DNA of 64,000 nt. It comes from Cellulomonas marina. Lineage in GTDB: Bacteria; Actinomycetota; Actinomycetes; Actinomycetales; Cellulomonadaceae. The notes below the pieces were generated by a model, which saw only the letters and a list, made by a program, of their open reading frames with translations, was not told the DNA's origin and did no database searches. Shown here piece by piece: positions 1 to 7,955 of this stretch. The stretch covers positions 1-64,000 of the forward strand of contig NZ_FOKA01000010.1 of NCBI RefSeq assembly GCF_900111925.1, written 5' to 3'. The stretch's first letter is position 1; each line of letters starts with the position of its first letter. A program made the translations under genes and the position numbers.

Positions 1-513
1 CGTGACGGTGAGGACGACGGGCTACCGGACGTCGAGCGGTTCGGGGTGGCCGAGCTGGTCGGGGGTGGGGCCGTGCCGGCCTCGGTGCTGGCGCGCCTGG
101 CGTGCGACAGCGTGGTCTCGCGCATCGTGTTCGGGCCGCGCTCGGAGGTCGTGGACGTGGGTCGCTCCCAGCGGACGTTCACCGGGCCGCGTCGCCGGGC
201 GGTCGTGGCTCGTGACGGGCGGTGCCGGTTCCCCGGGTGCGACGCCCCACCCGCGCTGTGCGAGGTGCACCACGTGCGGCACTGGGCCCGCGACGGCGGC
301 GACACCGACGCCGGCAAGGGGGTCCTGCTGTGCTGGCACCACCACGCCCGCGTGCACGCCCTCGGGATCGAGATCACCCGCCGCGGCAGCCGGTGGCACT
401 TCACCGACCGACACGGCCGACCCCTGCCCGGCGCGGACGTCGCTGGCGTGCAGGACGTGATGGACGACGACGGCGACGACCTCTGCCCGACCGGGACGGA
501 CGGCTCGCCATGA
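1..513 (+). CDS. HNH endonuclease (DUF222-type), 3' part
   Basis: The frame is open from the first base, so the gene begins before the window; 170 codons plus stop are visible. The C-terminal part carries an HNH nuclease fold: a CRFPGC zinc-type knuckle, then CEVHHVRHW and LLCWHHHARVH, which supply the histidines and cysteines of the bba-metal site. The layout matches the C-terminal half of the DUF222/HNH proteins that are present in many copies in Micrococcales genomes. The role of these proteins is not firmly known; a nicking or homing-type endonuclease is the usual inference. The tail ends in an acidic stretch. A degenerate repeat tract begins at its stop codon. Confidence 0.85.
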   Translation, partial: RDGEDDGLPDVERFGVAELVGGGAVPASVLARLACDSVVSRIVFGPRSEVVDVGRSQRTFTGPRRRAVVARDGRCRFPGCDAPPALCEVHHVRHWARDGGDTDAGKGVLLCWHHHARVHALGIEITRRGSRWHFTDRHGRPLPGADVAGVQDVMDDDGDDLCPTGTDGSP

Positions 514-674
514 GGAGCACGCCGCCGACTCGGACGGCAACCGATGAGGCGCAGGCCGCCGACTCGGAGGGCTTTCGAGGAGTCGCAGGTTGCCGACCTG
601 GGGGCTTCTCGAGCAGGCGCACTCCGCGGACTCCGTCGGCTCTCCCGGAGGCACGCGTCGCCGACTCGGACGGC
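510..674. repeat. Degenerate direct repeats after the HNH gene
   Basis: Units at 510-538 and 544-572 match at 26 of 29 positions. A third copy of the core, GCCGACTCGGACGGC, lies at 660-674, and a weaker copy spans about 611-640. The tract starts at the HNH stop codon and fills the gap up to galE, which ends at 690. No gene is visible in it. Confidence 0.6.
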
Positions 675-689
675 TGGCCGTGCTCGTGC

Positions 690-1649
690 TCAGTGCGCCT
701 GGCGCGCCTCCCAGGCGCTGCGGACCATGTCGTCGAGCGAGTGGCGCATCGTCCAGCCGAGGTCCCGGGCCGCGGCCTCCCCGGAGGCGACGATCCGGGC
801 GGGGTCGCCCGGCCGTCGGGGAGCCTCGTCGGGCGTGAAGTCGATGCCGGTGACCCGGGCCATCGCGTCCATGATCTGCCGCACCGAGACACCGTCGCCG
901 GAGCCGAGGTTGTAGACGCGCTGCAGGGTGCCGCCGTCGGCGAGGGTGCGGGCCGCGGCGACGTGGGCGTCGGCCAGGTCGGCGACGTGGATGTAGTCGC
1001 GCACGCATGTGCCGTCCGGCGTGGCGTAGTCCGTGCCGTTGATGCGCGGGGTGCGTCCCGCGGCCAGCGCCTCGAGCACCAGCGGGAAGAGGTTGTGGGG
1101 GCTCGTGTCGTACAGGTCGGTGGTCGCCGACCCCACGACGTTGAAGTAGCGCAGCGAGGTGTGGCGCAGACCGGCCGCGCGGCCCTGGTCGCGGAGCAGC
1201 CACTCCCCGATGAGCTTGGACTCGCCGTAGGGGGACTCCGGGGCCGTCGGCGTCTCCTCCGTCACGAGGTCGACGTCCGGCGTCCCGTACGTCGCCGCCG
1301 AGGACGAGAACACGATGTTCTGCACCCCCTGCGCGGCCATGGCCTCGAGGAGGTGCGCCGTCCCGGTGACGTTCTGCTCGTAGGTGTGCAGCGGTCGGTC
1401 GACGGAGACGCCGGCGTACTTGAACCCCGCCAGGTGCACCACGCCGACCACGTCGTGCTCGGCCAGCGTCCGCGCGACGAGGTCGGTGTCGAGGATCGAG
1501 CCCTCCACGAGCGGCACCTCGTCGGGCACGAAGCCGCGGTGCCCGCTCGACAGGTCGTCGAGCACGACCGTCGGGAGGCCCACCAGCCCGAACGCCCCGA
1601 CCACGTGCGACCCGATGTACCCCGCCCCGCCCGTCACCATCCACGTCAC
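690..1649 (-). CDS. galE: UDP-glucose 4-epimerase
   Basis: This cytosolic enzyme interconverts UDP-glucose and UDP-galactose in the Leloir pathway. The protein opens with the Rossmann NAD-binding motif TGGAGYIGSH. The catalytic Ser-Tyr-Lys follows as SSSAATYG and SPYGESK, and the family motif YFNVVG comes after. At 319 residues from the GTG at 1649 it has the usual family length; an ATG three codons inside is an equal alternative. An in-frame extension towards 2012 exists but is Arg/Pro-rich and unlike the family. galK and a UDP-glucose pyrophosphorylase lie 9-12 kb downstream on the same strand, so galactose use is encoded here but not as one operon. Confidence 0.93.
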   Translation of the reverse strand: MTWMVTGGAGYIGSHVVGAFGLVGLPTVVLDDLSSGHRGFVPDEVPLVEGSILDTDLVARTLAEHDVVGVVHLAGFKYAGVSVDRPLHTYEQNVTGTAHLLEAMAAQGVQNIVFSSSAATYGTPDVDLVTEETPTAPESPYGESKLIGEWLLRDQGRAAGLRHTSLRYFNVVGSATTDLYDTSPHNLFPLVLEALAAGRTPRINGTDYATPDGTCVRDYIHVADLADAHVAAARTLADGGTLQRVYNLGSGDGVSVRQIMDAMARVTGIDFTPDEAPRRPGDPARIVASGEAAARDLGWTMRHSLDDMVRSAWEARQAH

Positions 1650-1995
1650 GGGCCGTGAGTCTAGGTGCGACGGGCCGCCCAGCGGGCGGCTTCGCGCGCG
1701 GAGGGGCGGACGTCGCCGCGCGGATACGGACGGCGCCCGAGCGGGTGGTCGCTGGGGATGCGTGCGCGGACGGGCGCCGGGGCGGGCGCGAGCGAGGCGG
1801 GTGGTGTCGAGGGCCGCGGTCGCGGTCGCGAAGAGCAGCACAGCGCTGAGAGCGCGCTGATGCCGTCGTCCACACCAGCAGGTCGGAATGCGCGCGCACG
1901 GACCTCGGGTACGCCAGGGTCGGGAGGGGCACCCGGTTCCGGCCAAGGGACGGGTCGCGCGATCAGTAGGGTGGTGGACCGACCCGGAGGTGGAC
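1650..1995. other. Intergenic region between galE and crtE
   Basis: This gap separates the divergent galE and crtE genes and must hold both promoters. I see no RNA gene, no clear palindrome and no credible reading frame. A GGAGGT ribosome site at 1987-1992 precedes the crtE ATG. Confidence 0.5.
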
Positions 1996-3273
1996 ATGGA
2001 GCCGCACCGCACCGACGAGGACGTCAGCGTGCGCTCCGAGGCGAGCCGTCCCGGGCGTGGGCGAGCGGGTGGACCTGCGCGTCACGACCTGCTCTTCCCC
2101 GACGAGGGAGCGGTCCGAGGGCCCGCGCACGCGCCCTCGCCGCAGGACCCGGACGTCGTGGCGCTCGCGCAGGACGTCGGTGCGGCGATGCGCGCGGTCG
2201 AGGAGGTGCTGCGGGACGTCACGCACCGCCGGACGACGGAGGCCGCAGGCACGGCCGCCGAGTACACCGCCCTGTGGCAGGACCTGAGCCGGCAGGTCGG
2301 CGGCAAGATGCTGCGCCCGCACCTGACGGTGGCGGCGTACCTCGGGCTCGGCGGCACGGACGTCGCCGCCGTCGCGCACGTGGCCGCGGCGCAGGAGGTC
2401 CTCCACACGGCGATGCTCGTGCACGACGACCTCCTCGACCACGACGAGGTCCGTCGCGGCGTGCCCAACGTCGCCGGGTCGGCCCGGGCGCGGCTCGTGG
2501 CCGATGGCGCCGCGGGGCGCCGCCTCGAGGACCAGGTGGTCGCCTCGGGGCTGCTGGGCGGGGACCTGGCCATCGCGCAGGCGTTCGCGCTCGTCGCGGC
2601 CGCGCCGGTCGACCCGGCCGTGCGGCTGGTGCTCGTGCAGCAGCTCGCGGACGGCATCGCCACGACCGTCGCCGGCGAGCTGCTCGACGTGCGCTCCGCG
2701 CTGCACGCGCCCGCCGACGTCGACACCCTCGCGGTCGCCCACCTGAAGACTGCCGTGTACACCTTCGGTGTCCCGCTCGGTGCCGGTGCGGTCCTGGCGG
2801 GTGCGGACGACGCCACCGTCGCGTCCCTGCGGCAGGTGGGCGAGGCGCTCGGGGTCGCCTTCCAGCTCGTGGACGACGACCTCGGCGTCTTCGGCGACCC
2901 CGCCACGACGGGCAAGTCGGTGCTGTCGGACCTCCGCGAGGGCAAGCGCACGCAGCTCCTCCGGGCGGCCTACGCGGCCGCGAGCCCCCAGCAGCGCGAC
3001 GTGCTGGACGCGCTCGTCGGGCACGCCGACCTCGACGAGTCCGGGGCCGCCGCCGTGCGCGCCGTGCTCGAGCAGACGGGTGCCCGCGCCGCGACCCTCG
3101 ACCTGGCGCGCACGCTCGCCACGCGGGCGCACGACCTGGCCGTCACCACCGTGCCGCCGCCCCTGGCCGGCTACCTCGGCGGGCTGGTGGAGGACCTCGT
3201 CGGGCGGGGGGCGGAGACGGACGGGCGCAGCGTCCCCGGACGGGCCGCGGAGGGGCGTGGTGCTGGTGCCTGA
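1996..3273 (+). CDS. crtE: Geranylgeranyl diphosphate synthase
   Basis: The enzyme condenses isopentenyl diphosphate with allylic diphosphates to make geranylgeranyl diphosphate, the C20 precursor of carotenoids. The first aspartate-rich motif reads VHDDLLDHDE near residue 143 and the second LVDDDLGVFGD near residue 290; both bind Mg-diphosphate. KMLRPHL near residue 105 fits the isopentenyl diphosphate site. The ATG at 1996 follows a GGAGGT site by 3 nt; 425 residues is slightly long because of a variable N-terminus. It is the first gene of a tight operon: its stop lies inside the start region of crtB. Confidence 0.92.
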   Translation: MEPHRTDEDVSVRSEASRPGRGRAGGPARHDLLFPDEGAVRGPAHAPSPQDPDVVALAQDVGAAMRAVEEVLRDVTHRRTTEAAGTAAEYTALWQDLSRQVGGKMLRPHLTVAAYLGLGGTDVAAVAHVAAAQEVLHTAMLVHDDLLDHDEVRRGVPNVAGSARARLVADGAAGRRLEDQVVASGLLGGDLAIAQAFALVAAAPVDPAVRLVLVQQLADGIATTVAGELLDVRSALHAPADVDTLAVAHLKTAVYTFGVPLGAGAVLAGADDATVASLRQVGEALGVAFQLVDDDLGVFGDPATTGKSVLSDLREGKRTQLLRAAYAAASPQQRDVLDALVGHADLDESGAAAVRAVLEQTGARAATLDLARTLATRAHDLAVTTVPPPLAGYLGGLVEDLVGRGAETDGRSVPGRAAEGRGAGA

Positions 3274-4390
3274 CGGGCTCGCGCTCTACGACGCCACCGC
3301 CGCGCGCGCCAGCCGCGACGTGCTGGCGGCCTACTCGACGTCCTTCGGCCTCGGGACGCGGTTGCTGGGCGCCCGCGCCCGGCGGGACATCGAGGCGGTG
3401 TACGCCCTGGTCCGGCTCGCCGACGAGGTCGTCGACACGTACCGCGGTCCGGTGGCGGCGGCCGAGCTCGACGAGCTCGAGGAGCAGACGCGCCGCGCGC
3501 TGGGCACGGGCTTCTCGACGAACCTCGTCGTGCACGCGTTCGCCCGCACGGCCCGGCGCACCGGGATCGACCGGGGCGAGATCGACCCGTTCTTCGCGTC
3601 CATGCGGGCGGACCTCTCCGTGCACGAGCACGACCGGTCCAGCTACGAGCAGTACGTCTACGGCTCCGCCGAGGTCGTCGGTGTCATGTGCCTCAAGGTC
3701 TTCCTGGCCGCGGACCGTCCCGACGGGGCGGGCAGGCCGCCCGCGCCGGACGCGGCCACCGTCGACGGCGCCCGGGCGCTGGGTGCGGCGTTCCAGAAGA
3801 TCAACTTCCTGCGCGACCTGGGTGCCGACTCGGGCGACCTCGGTCGTGCGTACTTCCCCGGCCTGGACCCCCGCGCGCTGACGCCTGCGCAGGTGCGCGA
3901 CGTGCTGGCCGAGATCGGCGACGACGTGGCGCGGGCGCGCGCGGCGATGCCCCGCCTGCCCCTCCGGGCGCGCTGCGCGGTCGCGGCGACGCTGGCCCTG
4001 TACGACGGCCTGCTCGTCCGGCTCGCTCGCACCGACCCCGCGGAGCTGGCCCGGCGGCGGGTGCGCGTGCCCGACCCGCAGAAGCTGCTGCTCGTGGGGC
4101 GGGCGGTGGCCACGACCCTGGCGGAGGACCGCCGACGCGGTGGTCGCGGCCAGGCGGCGGCGGGATCGTCGCGGCGGCCGTCGTCGTCGCCGCCGTCCAC
4201 GACGAGGGCGCGCAGCCCGCGCGGCGATGCCGCGGCCCCGACGCCCACCGCCGACATGACCAGCACGCGTGGCGCCGTGACGACCAGCGCGACCAGCACG
4301 AGCGGCACCGGCACCGCGACCAGCGCGAGCGGTACCGGCAGCGCGACCAGCACGACCAGCACGAGCACGACGGAGGCGGGACGAGGGTGA
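3260..4390 (+). CDS. crtB: Phytoene synthase
   Basis: It joins two geranylgeranyl diphosphates head to head to give phytoene, the first committed step to C40 carotenoids. Squalene/phytoene synthase motifs are present: YALVRLADEVVD supplies the first aspartates and AFQKINFLRDLGAD the second aspartate region. GTG codons at 3257, 3260 and 3266 compete for the start; 3260 has the best spacing from GGAGGGG at 3249-3255. The frame overlaps the end of crtE, and its stop overlaps the crtI start as GTGA. Oddly, the last 45 or so residues are a Ser/Thr/Gly-rich tail encoded by imperfect repeats (about 4255-4387), not part of the enzyme fold. Confidence 0.9.
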   Translation: MLVPDGLALYDATAARASRDVLAAYSTSFGLGTRLLGARARRDIEAVYALVRLADEVVDTYRGPVAAAELDELEEQTRRALGTGFSTNLVVHAFARTARRTGIDRGEIDPFFASMRADLSVHEHDRSSYEQYVYGSAEVVGVMCLKVFLAADRPDGAGRPPAPDAATVDGARALGAAFQKINFLRDLGADSGDLGRAYFPGLDPRALTPAQVRDVLAEIGDDVARARAAMPRLPLRARCAVAATLALYDGLLVRLARTDPAELARRRVRVPDPQKLLLVGRAVATTLAEDRRRGGRGQAAAGSSRRPSSSPPSTTRARSPRGDAAAPTPTADMTSTRGAVTTSATSTSGTGTATSASGTGSATSTTSTSTTEAGRG

Positions 4391-6054
4391 GCGGCGCAGG
4401 ACGGGTGGTCGTCGTCGGCGGGGGGATCGGCGGCCTGACGACCGCCGCGCTGCTCGCGCGCGGCGGGGCGCGGGTGACGCTCCTCGAGCGGTCGGCACGC
4501 GTGGGCGGACGCGCCGGCACGCTGGAGCAGGACGGGTTCCGGTTCGACACGGGCCCCTCCTGGTACCTCATGCCCGAGGCGTTCGATCACGCGTTCGCGC
4601 TGCTCGGGGAGCGCGTCGAGGACCACCTCGACCTCGTCGAGCTCGACCCGGCGTACCGCGTGTTCCCGGAGCCGGAGCTGCCGGGGGAGGTGTCGCAGCC
4701 GCTCGACGTCTCCGCCGAGCCGGAGAAGAACTGGGCGACCTTCGAGGCGCTGGAGCCGGGCGCGGGGGAGGCGGTCCGCCGCTACGTCGAGGGCTCCACG
4801 CTCGCGTACCGGACGGCCCTCGACCACTTCCTCTACACGACCTTCGAGCGTCCCGATCGCGCGCTCGGGCGGGACGTGCTGGCCCGCCTCGGGACGCTGG
4901 GCGGCCTGCTCACCGAGACGATGGCCGACCGCATCGCCGGGACCGTCCAGCACCCCGTGCTCCGGCAGGTGCTGGGCTACCACGGCGTCTTCCTCGGCTC
5001 GTCGCCGTACCGGCTGCCCGCGCTGTACTCGCTCATGAGCCACCTCGACCTGGCGGACAAGGTCCGCTACGCCCAGGGCGGCATGTACACGCTCATCGAG
5101 GCCCTCGAGCGGCTCGCCCGCCGGGAGGGCGTCGACCTCCGCACGGGCGTTGAGGTGACGACGATCGAGGTCGACGACGCGCTGCCCTCGCTGCGCCGCC
5201 CCCGCCGGACGGGCCGGGTGCGGGGCGTACGCCTCGCCGACGGCTCCGTGCTGCCGGCCGACGTCGTCGTCTCCGCCGCCGACCGGCACCACACGGAGAC
5301 CGAGCTCCTCGAGGAGCGCCACGCCGACCTGCCGCCCGCGGCCTGGGACCAGCATGGCCCCGGCATCTCCGCGCTGCTCGTCATGGTCGGCGTCCGTGGC
5401 GAGCTGCCGCAGCTGCCCCACCACTCCCTGTTCTTCACCGCCGACTGGCCCGCCAACTTCGCCGCGATCCTCGGTGACGACGCCGTCTCCGATCCGGCGA
5501 CCCTGCACGTGCCCGAGACCGCCTCGCTCTACGTCTCCCGCACCACCGCCACCGACCCGTCCGCCGCTCCGCCCGGCCACGAGAACCTCTTCGTCCTCGT
5601 GCCGTTCCCGGCCGACCCGTCCCTGGGCGCCGATCCGGCGTCGCGGGAGCGGATGGAGGCGGCCGCGGACCGGGCGCTGGACCAGGTGGCGGCCTGGGCC
5701 GGGATCAGCGACCTGCGGCAGCGCGTGGTGACGCGGCGGGTCGTCACGCCCGCCGACTTCGCCCGCGACCTGCACGCGTGGCGCGGGACCGCCCTCGGCA
5801 TGGAGCACACCCTGCGGCAGAGCGCGCTCTTCCGTCCCGGCAACGCCTCCCGGCACGTCGACGGCCTGCTGCACGTCGGTGGCGGGACCGTCCCGGGGGT
5901 CGGGCTGCCGATGTGCCTCATCAGCGCCGAGCTGGTCGTCAAGCGGCTGCTGGGCGAGACCTCGGCCGCGCCGCTGCCCGCGCCGCTGCGGCCGGGCTAC
6001 CTCGCGGCCTCGCTGCCCCGGGGCCTGTGGCAGCGGCTGACGGTGGCGTCTTGA
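4387..6054 (+). CDS. crtI: Phytoene desaturase
   Basis: A FAD-dependent enzyme that converts phytoene to lycopene. The N-terminal dinucleotide-binding motif GGGIGGLTTAALLARGG is followed by GRAGT and FDTGPSWYLMP, all typical of CrtI. The C-terminal VGGGTVPGVGLPMCLIS is the bacterial phytoene dehydrogenase signature. At 555 residues it is of family length. The GTG start overlaps the crtB stop, so translation is probably coupled. The prenyltransferase gene follows after a 267-bp gap that contains a 38-bp tandem repeat. Confidence 0.93.
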   Translation: MSGAGRVVVVGGGIGGLTTAALLARGGARVTLLERSARVGGRAGTLEQDGFRFDTGPSWYLMPEAFDHAFALLGERVEDHLDLVELDPAYRVFPEPELPGEVSQPLDVSAEPEKNWATFEALEPGAGEAVRRYVEGSTLAYRTALDHFLYTTFERPDRALGRDVLARLGTLGGLLTETMADRIAGTVQHPVLRQVLGYHGVFLGSSPYRLPALYSLMSHLDLADKVRYAQGGMYTLIEALERLARREGVDLRTGVEVTTIEVDDALPSLRRPRRTGRVRGVRLADGSVLPADVVVSAADRHHTETELLEERHADLPPAAWDQHGPGISALLVMVGVRGELPQLPHHSLFFTADWPANFAAILGDDAVSDPATLHVPETASLYVSRTTATDPSAAPPGHENLFVLVPFPADPSLGADPASRERMEAAADRALDQVAAWAGISDLRQRVVTRRVVTPADFARDLHAWRGTALGMEHTLRQSALFRPGNASRHVDGLLHVGGGTVPGVGLPMCLISAELVVKRLLGETSAAPLPAPLRPGYLAASLPRGLWQRLTVAS

Positions 6055-6195
6055 GGGCGGTGCGGTGCGTGGTGCCGGTCGTCCGCGTGCTGCGTGCGGG
6101 ATGAGCGCCCGGTGACCGCGCGACGCGCTGCCATCAGTCCCGACGAGCCGGGTCGCCGCCGGAGGCTGTCCTCGTGGGGCCGCGGTGAGCTCAGC

Positions 6196-6347
6196 GACGG
6201 GGCAGCGGTGAGCGCCGGCGTGACGGCCCGCGCGACGGGGCAGCGGTGAGCGCCGGCGTGACGGCCCGGGCGACGGGGCAGCGGTGAGCGCCGGCGTGAC
6301 GGCCCGGGCGACGGGGCAGCGGTGAGCGCCGGCGTGACGGCCCGGGC
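6196..6347 (+). repeat. Four 38-bp tandem repeats, each with a GTG start
   Basis: Units begin at 6196, 6234, 6272 and 6310; only one base separates unit 1 from the rest. Each contains GCAGCGGTGAGCGCC. The GTG of unit 4 (6322) is the predicted start of the prenyltransferase gene. The GTGs of units 1-3 (6208, 6246, 6284) each open a 13-codon frame, MSAGVTARATGQR, whose TGA overlaps the next GTG as GTGA. A partial unit starting at GTG 6185 does the same in 8 codons. The result is a chain of overlapping mini-frames leading into the gene. Confidence 0.9.
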
Positions 6348-7308
6348 GACGAAGGACGGCACGAGGGCGCTCGTGCGGGAGGTGCTGGTCGCCTCGCGGC
6401 CGTTCTCGTGGGTGAACACGGCCTACCCGTTCGCGGCCGGGTACCTGCTGGCGACCGACGGACGCGTCGACGCGACCTTCGTCGTCGGGACGCTGTTCTT
6501 CCTCGTGCCCTACAACCTGCTCATGTACGGCATCAACGACGTCTTCGACTACGCCAGCGACCTTGCGAACCCGCGCAAGGGCGGGATCGAGGGCGGCCTC
6601 GTCGACCCGGCACGCGCCGCAGCGGTGCACCGGCGGATCCTGTGGTCCTGCGCCGCCGCGGTGCTGCCCTTCGTCGCCTACCTGCTCGCCGTCGGATCGG
6701 CGGCCGCCGGTGCGACGCTCGCGCTTGTCCTCTTCCTCGTCGTCGCCTACTCGGCGCCGGTCCTCCGCTTCAAGGAGCGGCCGGTCCTGGACTCGCTGAC
6801 GTCGGCGATGCACTTCGTCGGGCCGCTGCTGTACGCGCTGGTGCTGGTAGGGGCCGACCTGACGGCGCGCACGACCTGGCCCGCGCTCGTCGCCTTCGTC
6901 CTGTGGGGCATGGCGTCGCACGCCTTCGGGGCCGTGCAGGACGTCCGGGCCGACCGGGAGGGCGGGATCGCCTCGGTGGCGACCGTGCTGGGCGCGCACC
7001 CGACGGTCGTCGGAGCGACGCTCGCGTACGTCGCCTCGGCCGCCGTCCTGCTGGTGCTGCCCTGGCCGGGGGTCCTGGCCGCCGGGCTGCCGCTCCTCTA
7101 CGCGGCCAGCACCGCCCGGTTCTGGTCCGTCCGCGACGACGACTGCGAGCGTGCCAACCACGGCTGGCGGACGTTCCTGTGGCTGAACCTCGTCGCGGGT
7201 GCCCTGGTGACCATGCTGCTCCTCGCCGCAGCGGTCGAGAGGCCGGGCACGGACGTCGCGGGAGCCGGGACGGATGCGCCCACGACCGGCCCGGTCTCCA
7301 CAGCCTGA
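6322..7308 (+). CDS. UbiA-family prenyltransferase, lycopene elongase type
   Basis: An integral membrane prenyltransferase expected to add C5 units to lycopene, giving C45/C50 carotenoids (CrtEb or LyeJ type). The Mg-diphosphate motif appears as NDVFDYASD near residue 72, and the second polar loop as QDVRADREGG near residue 207. About eight hydrophobic segments alternate with these loops, and the 328 residues fit the family. Operon position directly after crtI supports lycopene as substrate; the exact product cannot be read from sequence. No carotenoid epsilon- or gamma-cyclase gene lies beside it. The start used is the GTG of the last 38-bp repeat unit. Confidence 0.85.
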   Translation: MSAGVTARATKDGTRALVREVLVASRPFSWVNTAYPFAAGYLLATDGRVDATFVVGTLFFLVPYNLLMYGINDVFDYASDLANPRKGGIEGGLVDPARAAAVHRRILWSCAAAVLPFVAYLLAVGSAAAGATLALVLFLVVAYSAPVLRFKERPVLDSLTSAMHFVGPLLYALVLVGADLTARTTWPALVAFVLWGMASHAFGAVQDVRADREGGIASVATVLGAHPTVVGATLAYVASAAVLLVLPWPGVLAAGLPLLYAASTARFWSVRDDDCERANHGWRTFLWLNLVAGALVTMLLLAAAVERPGTDVAGAGTDAPTTGPVSTA

Positions 7309-7418
7309 CGCGGACGCCCGGGCAGGCCGCACGGCACGCGCGCACGGCACGCGCGCACGGCCACGCGGCGGGCTGCCCTGCCGTGCGGTCGCGCTGCCGG
7401 GGCCTCCGGGCCCGGTCG

Positions 7419-7955
7419 TCAGCCCGCAGCGGGCTCCGGCACCGCTGCGAGGACGCCGCGCTCGTGGGCCAGCAGCACGAGCTTGCGCTCGGCACCGCCG
7501 GCGTACCCGCGCGGTGCGCCGTCGGCACCGACCACCCGGTGGCACGGCACGACGATGCTCAAGGGGTTGCGGCCGTTGGCGAGCCCGACGGCGCGCATCG
7601 CGGTCGGCCGCCCGATCTCCGCCGCCAGGCGCGTGTAGGACCACGTCTCGCCGTAGGGGATGCGCGTCAGCGCCGCCCACACCGCCTCCTGGAAGGGCGT
7701 GCCCGTGGCGGCGGTGGGCAGGTCGAACGTGCGGCGCGTCCCGGCGAAGAACGCGGCCAGCTGCTCCGCGGCGGCGACGAGCACCGCCGGCGCGTCCTCG
7801 TCGTCGGCCGTGACGAGAGGGCCGAACCAGGAGGCGTCCGGGGCGTGCCGGTGGTCGCCCATGTACACGCCGGTGAGGTGATCGGCGGCCGGACCCTCGT
7901 CGCCGGAGACGAGCGTGATCGGTCCGAGCGGGGAGTCGACGACGAGGTGGCTCAT
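7419..7955 (-). CDS. ogt: Methylated-DNA--protein-cysteine methyltransferase
   Basis: It removes methyl groups from O6-methylguanine by transfer to its own cysteine, in a suicide reaction. The active-site motif IVPCHRVVG lies near residue 122, and the helix-turn-helix around RAVGLANGRNP is typical. At 178 residues it is of normal Ogt length. Its ATG overlaps the TGA of the preceding ada-alkA frame as ATGA, so the two repair genes form one unit. An Ala-rich tail ends the protein. Confidence 0.92.
   Translation of the reverse strand: MSHLVVDSPLGPITLVSGDEGPAADHLTGVYMGDHRHAPDASWFGPLVTADDEDAPAVLVAAAEQLAAFFAGTRRTFDLPTAATGTPFQEAVWAALTRIPYGETWSYTRLAAEIGRPTAMRAVGLANGRNPLSIVVPCHRVVGADGAPRGYAGGAERKLVLLAHERGVLAAVPEPAAG

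Noticed and set aside
6196..6347. A possible CRISPR array
   Set aside because: The 38-bp units are directly adjacent with no variable spacers, and no cas genes are near.
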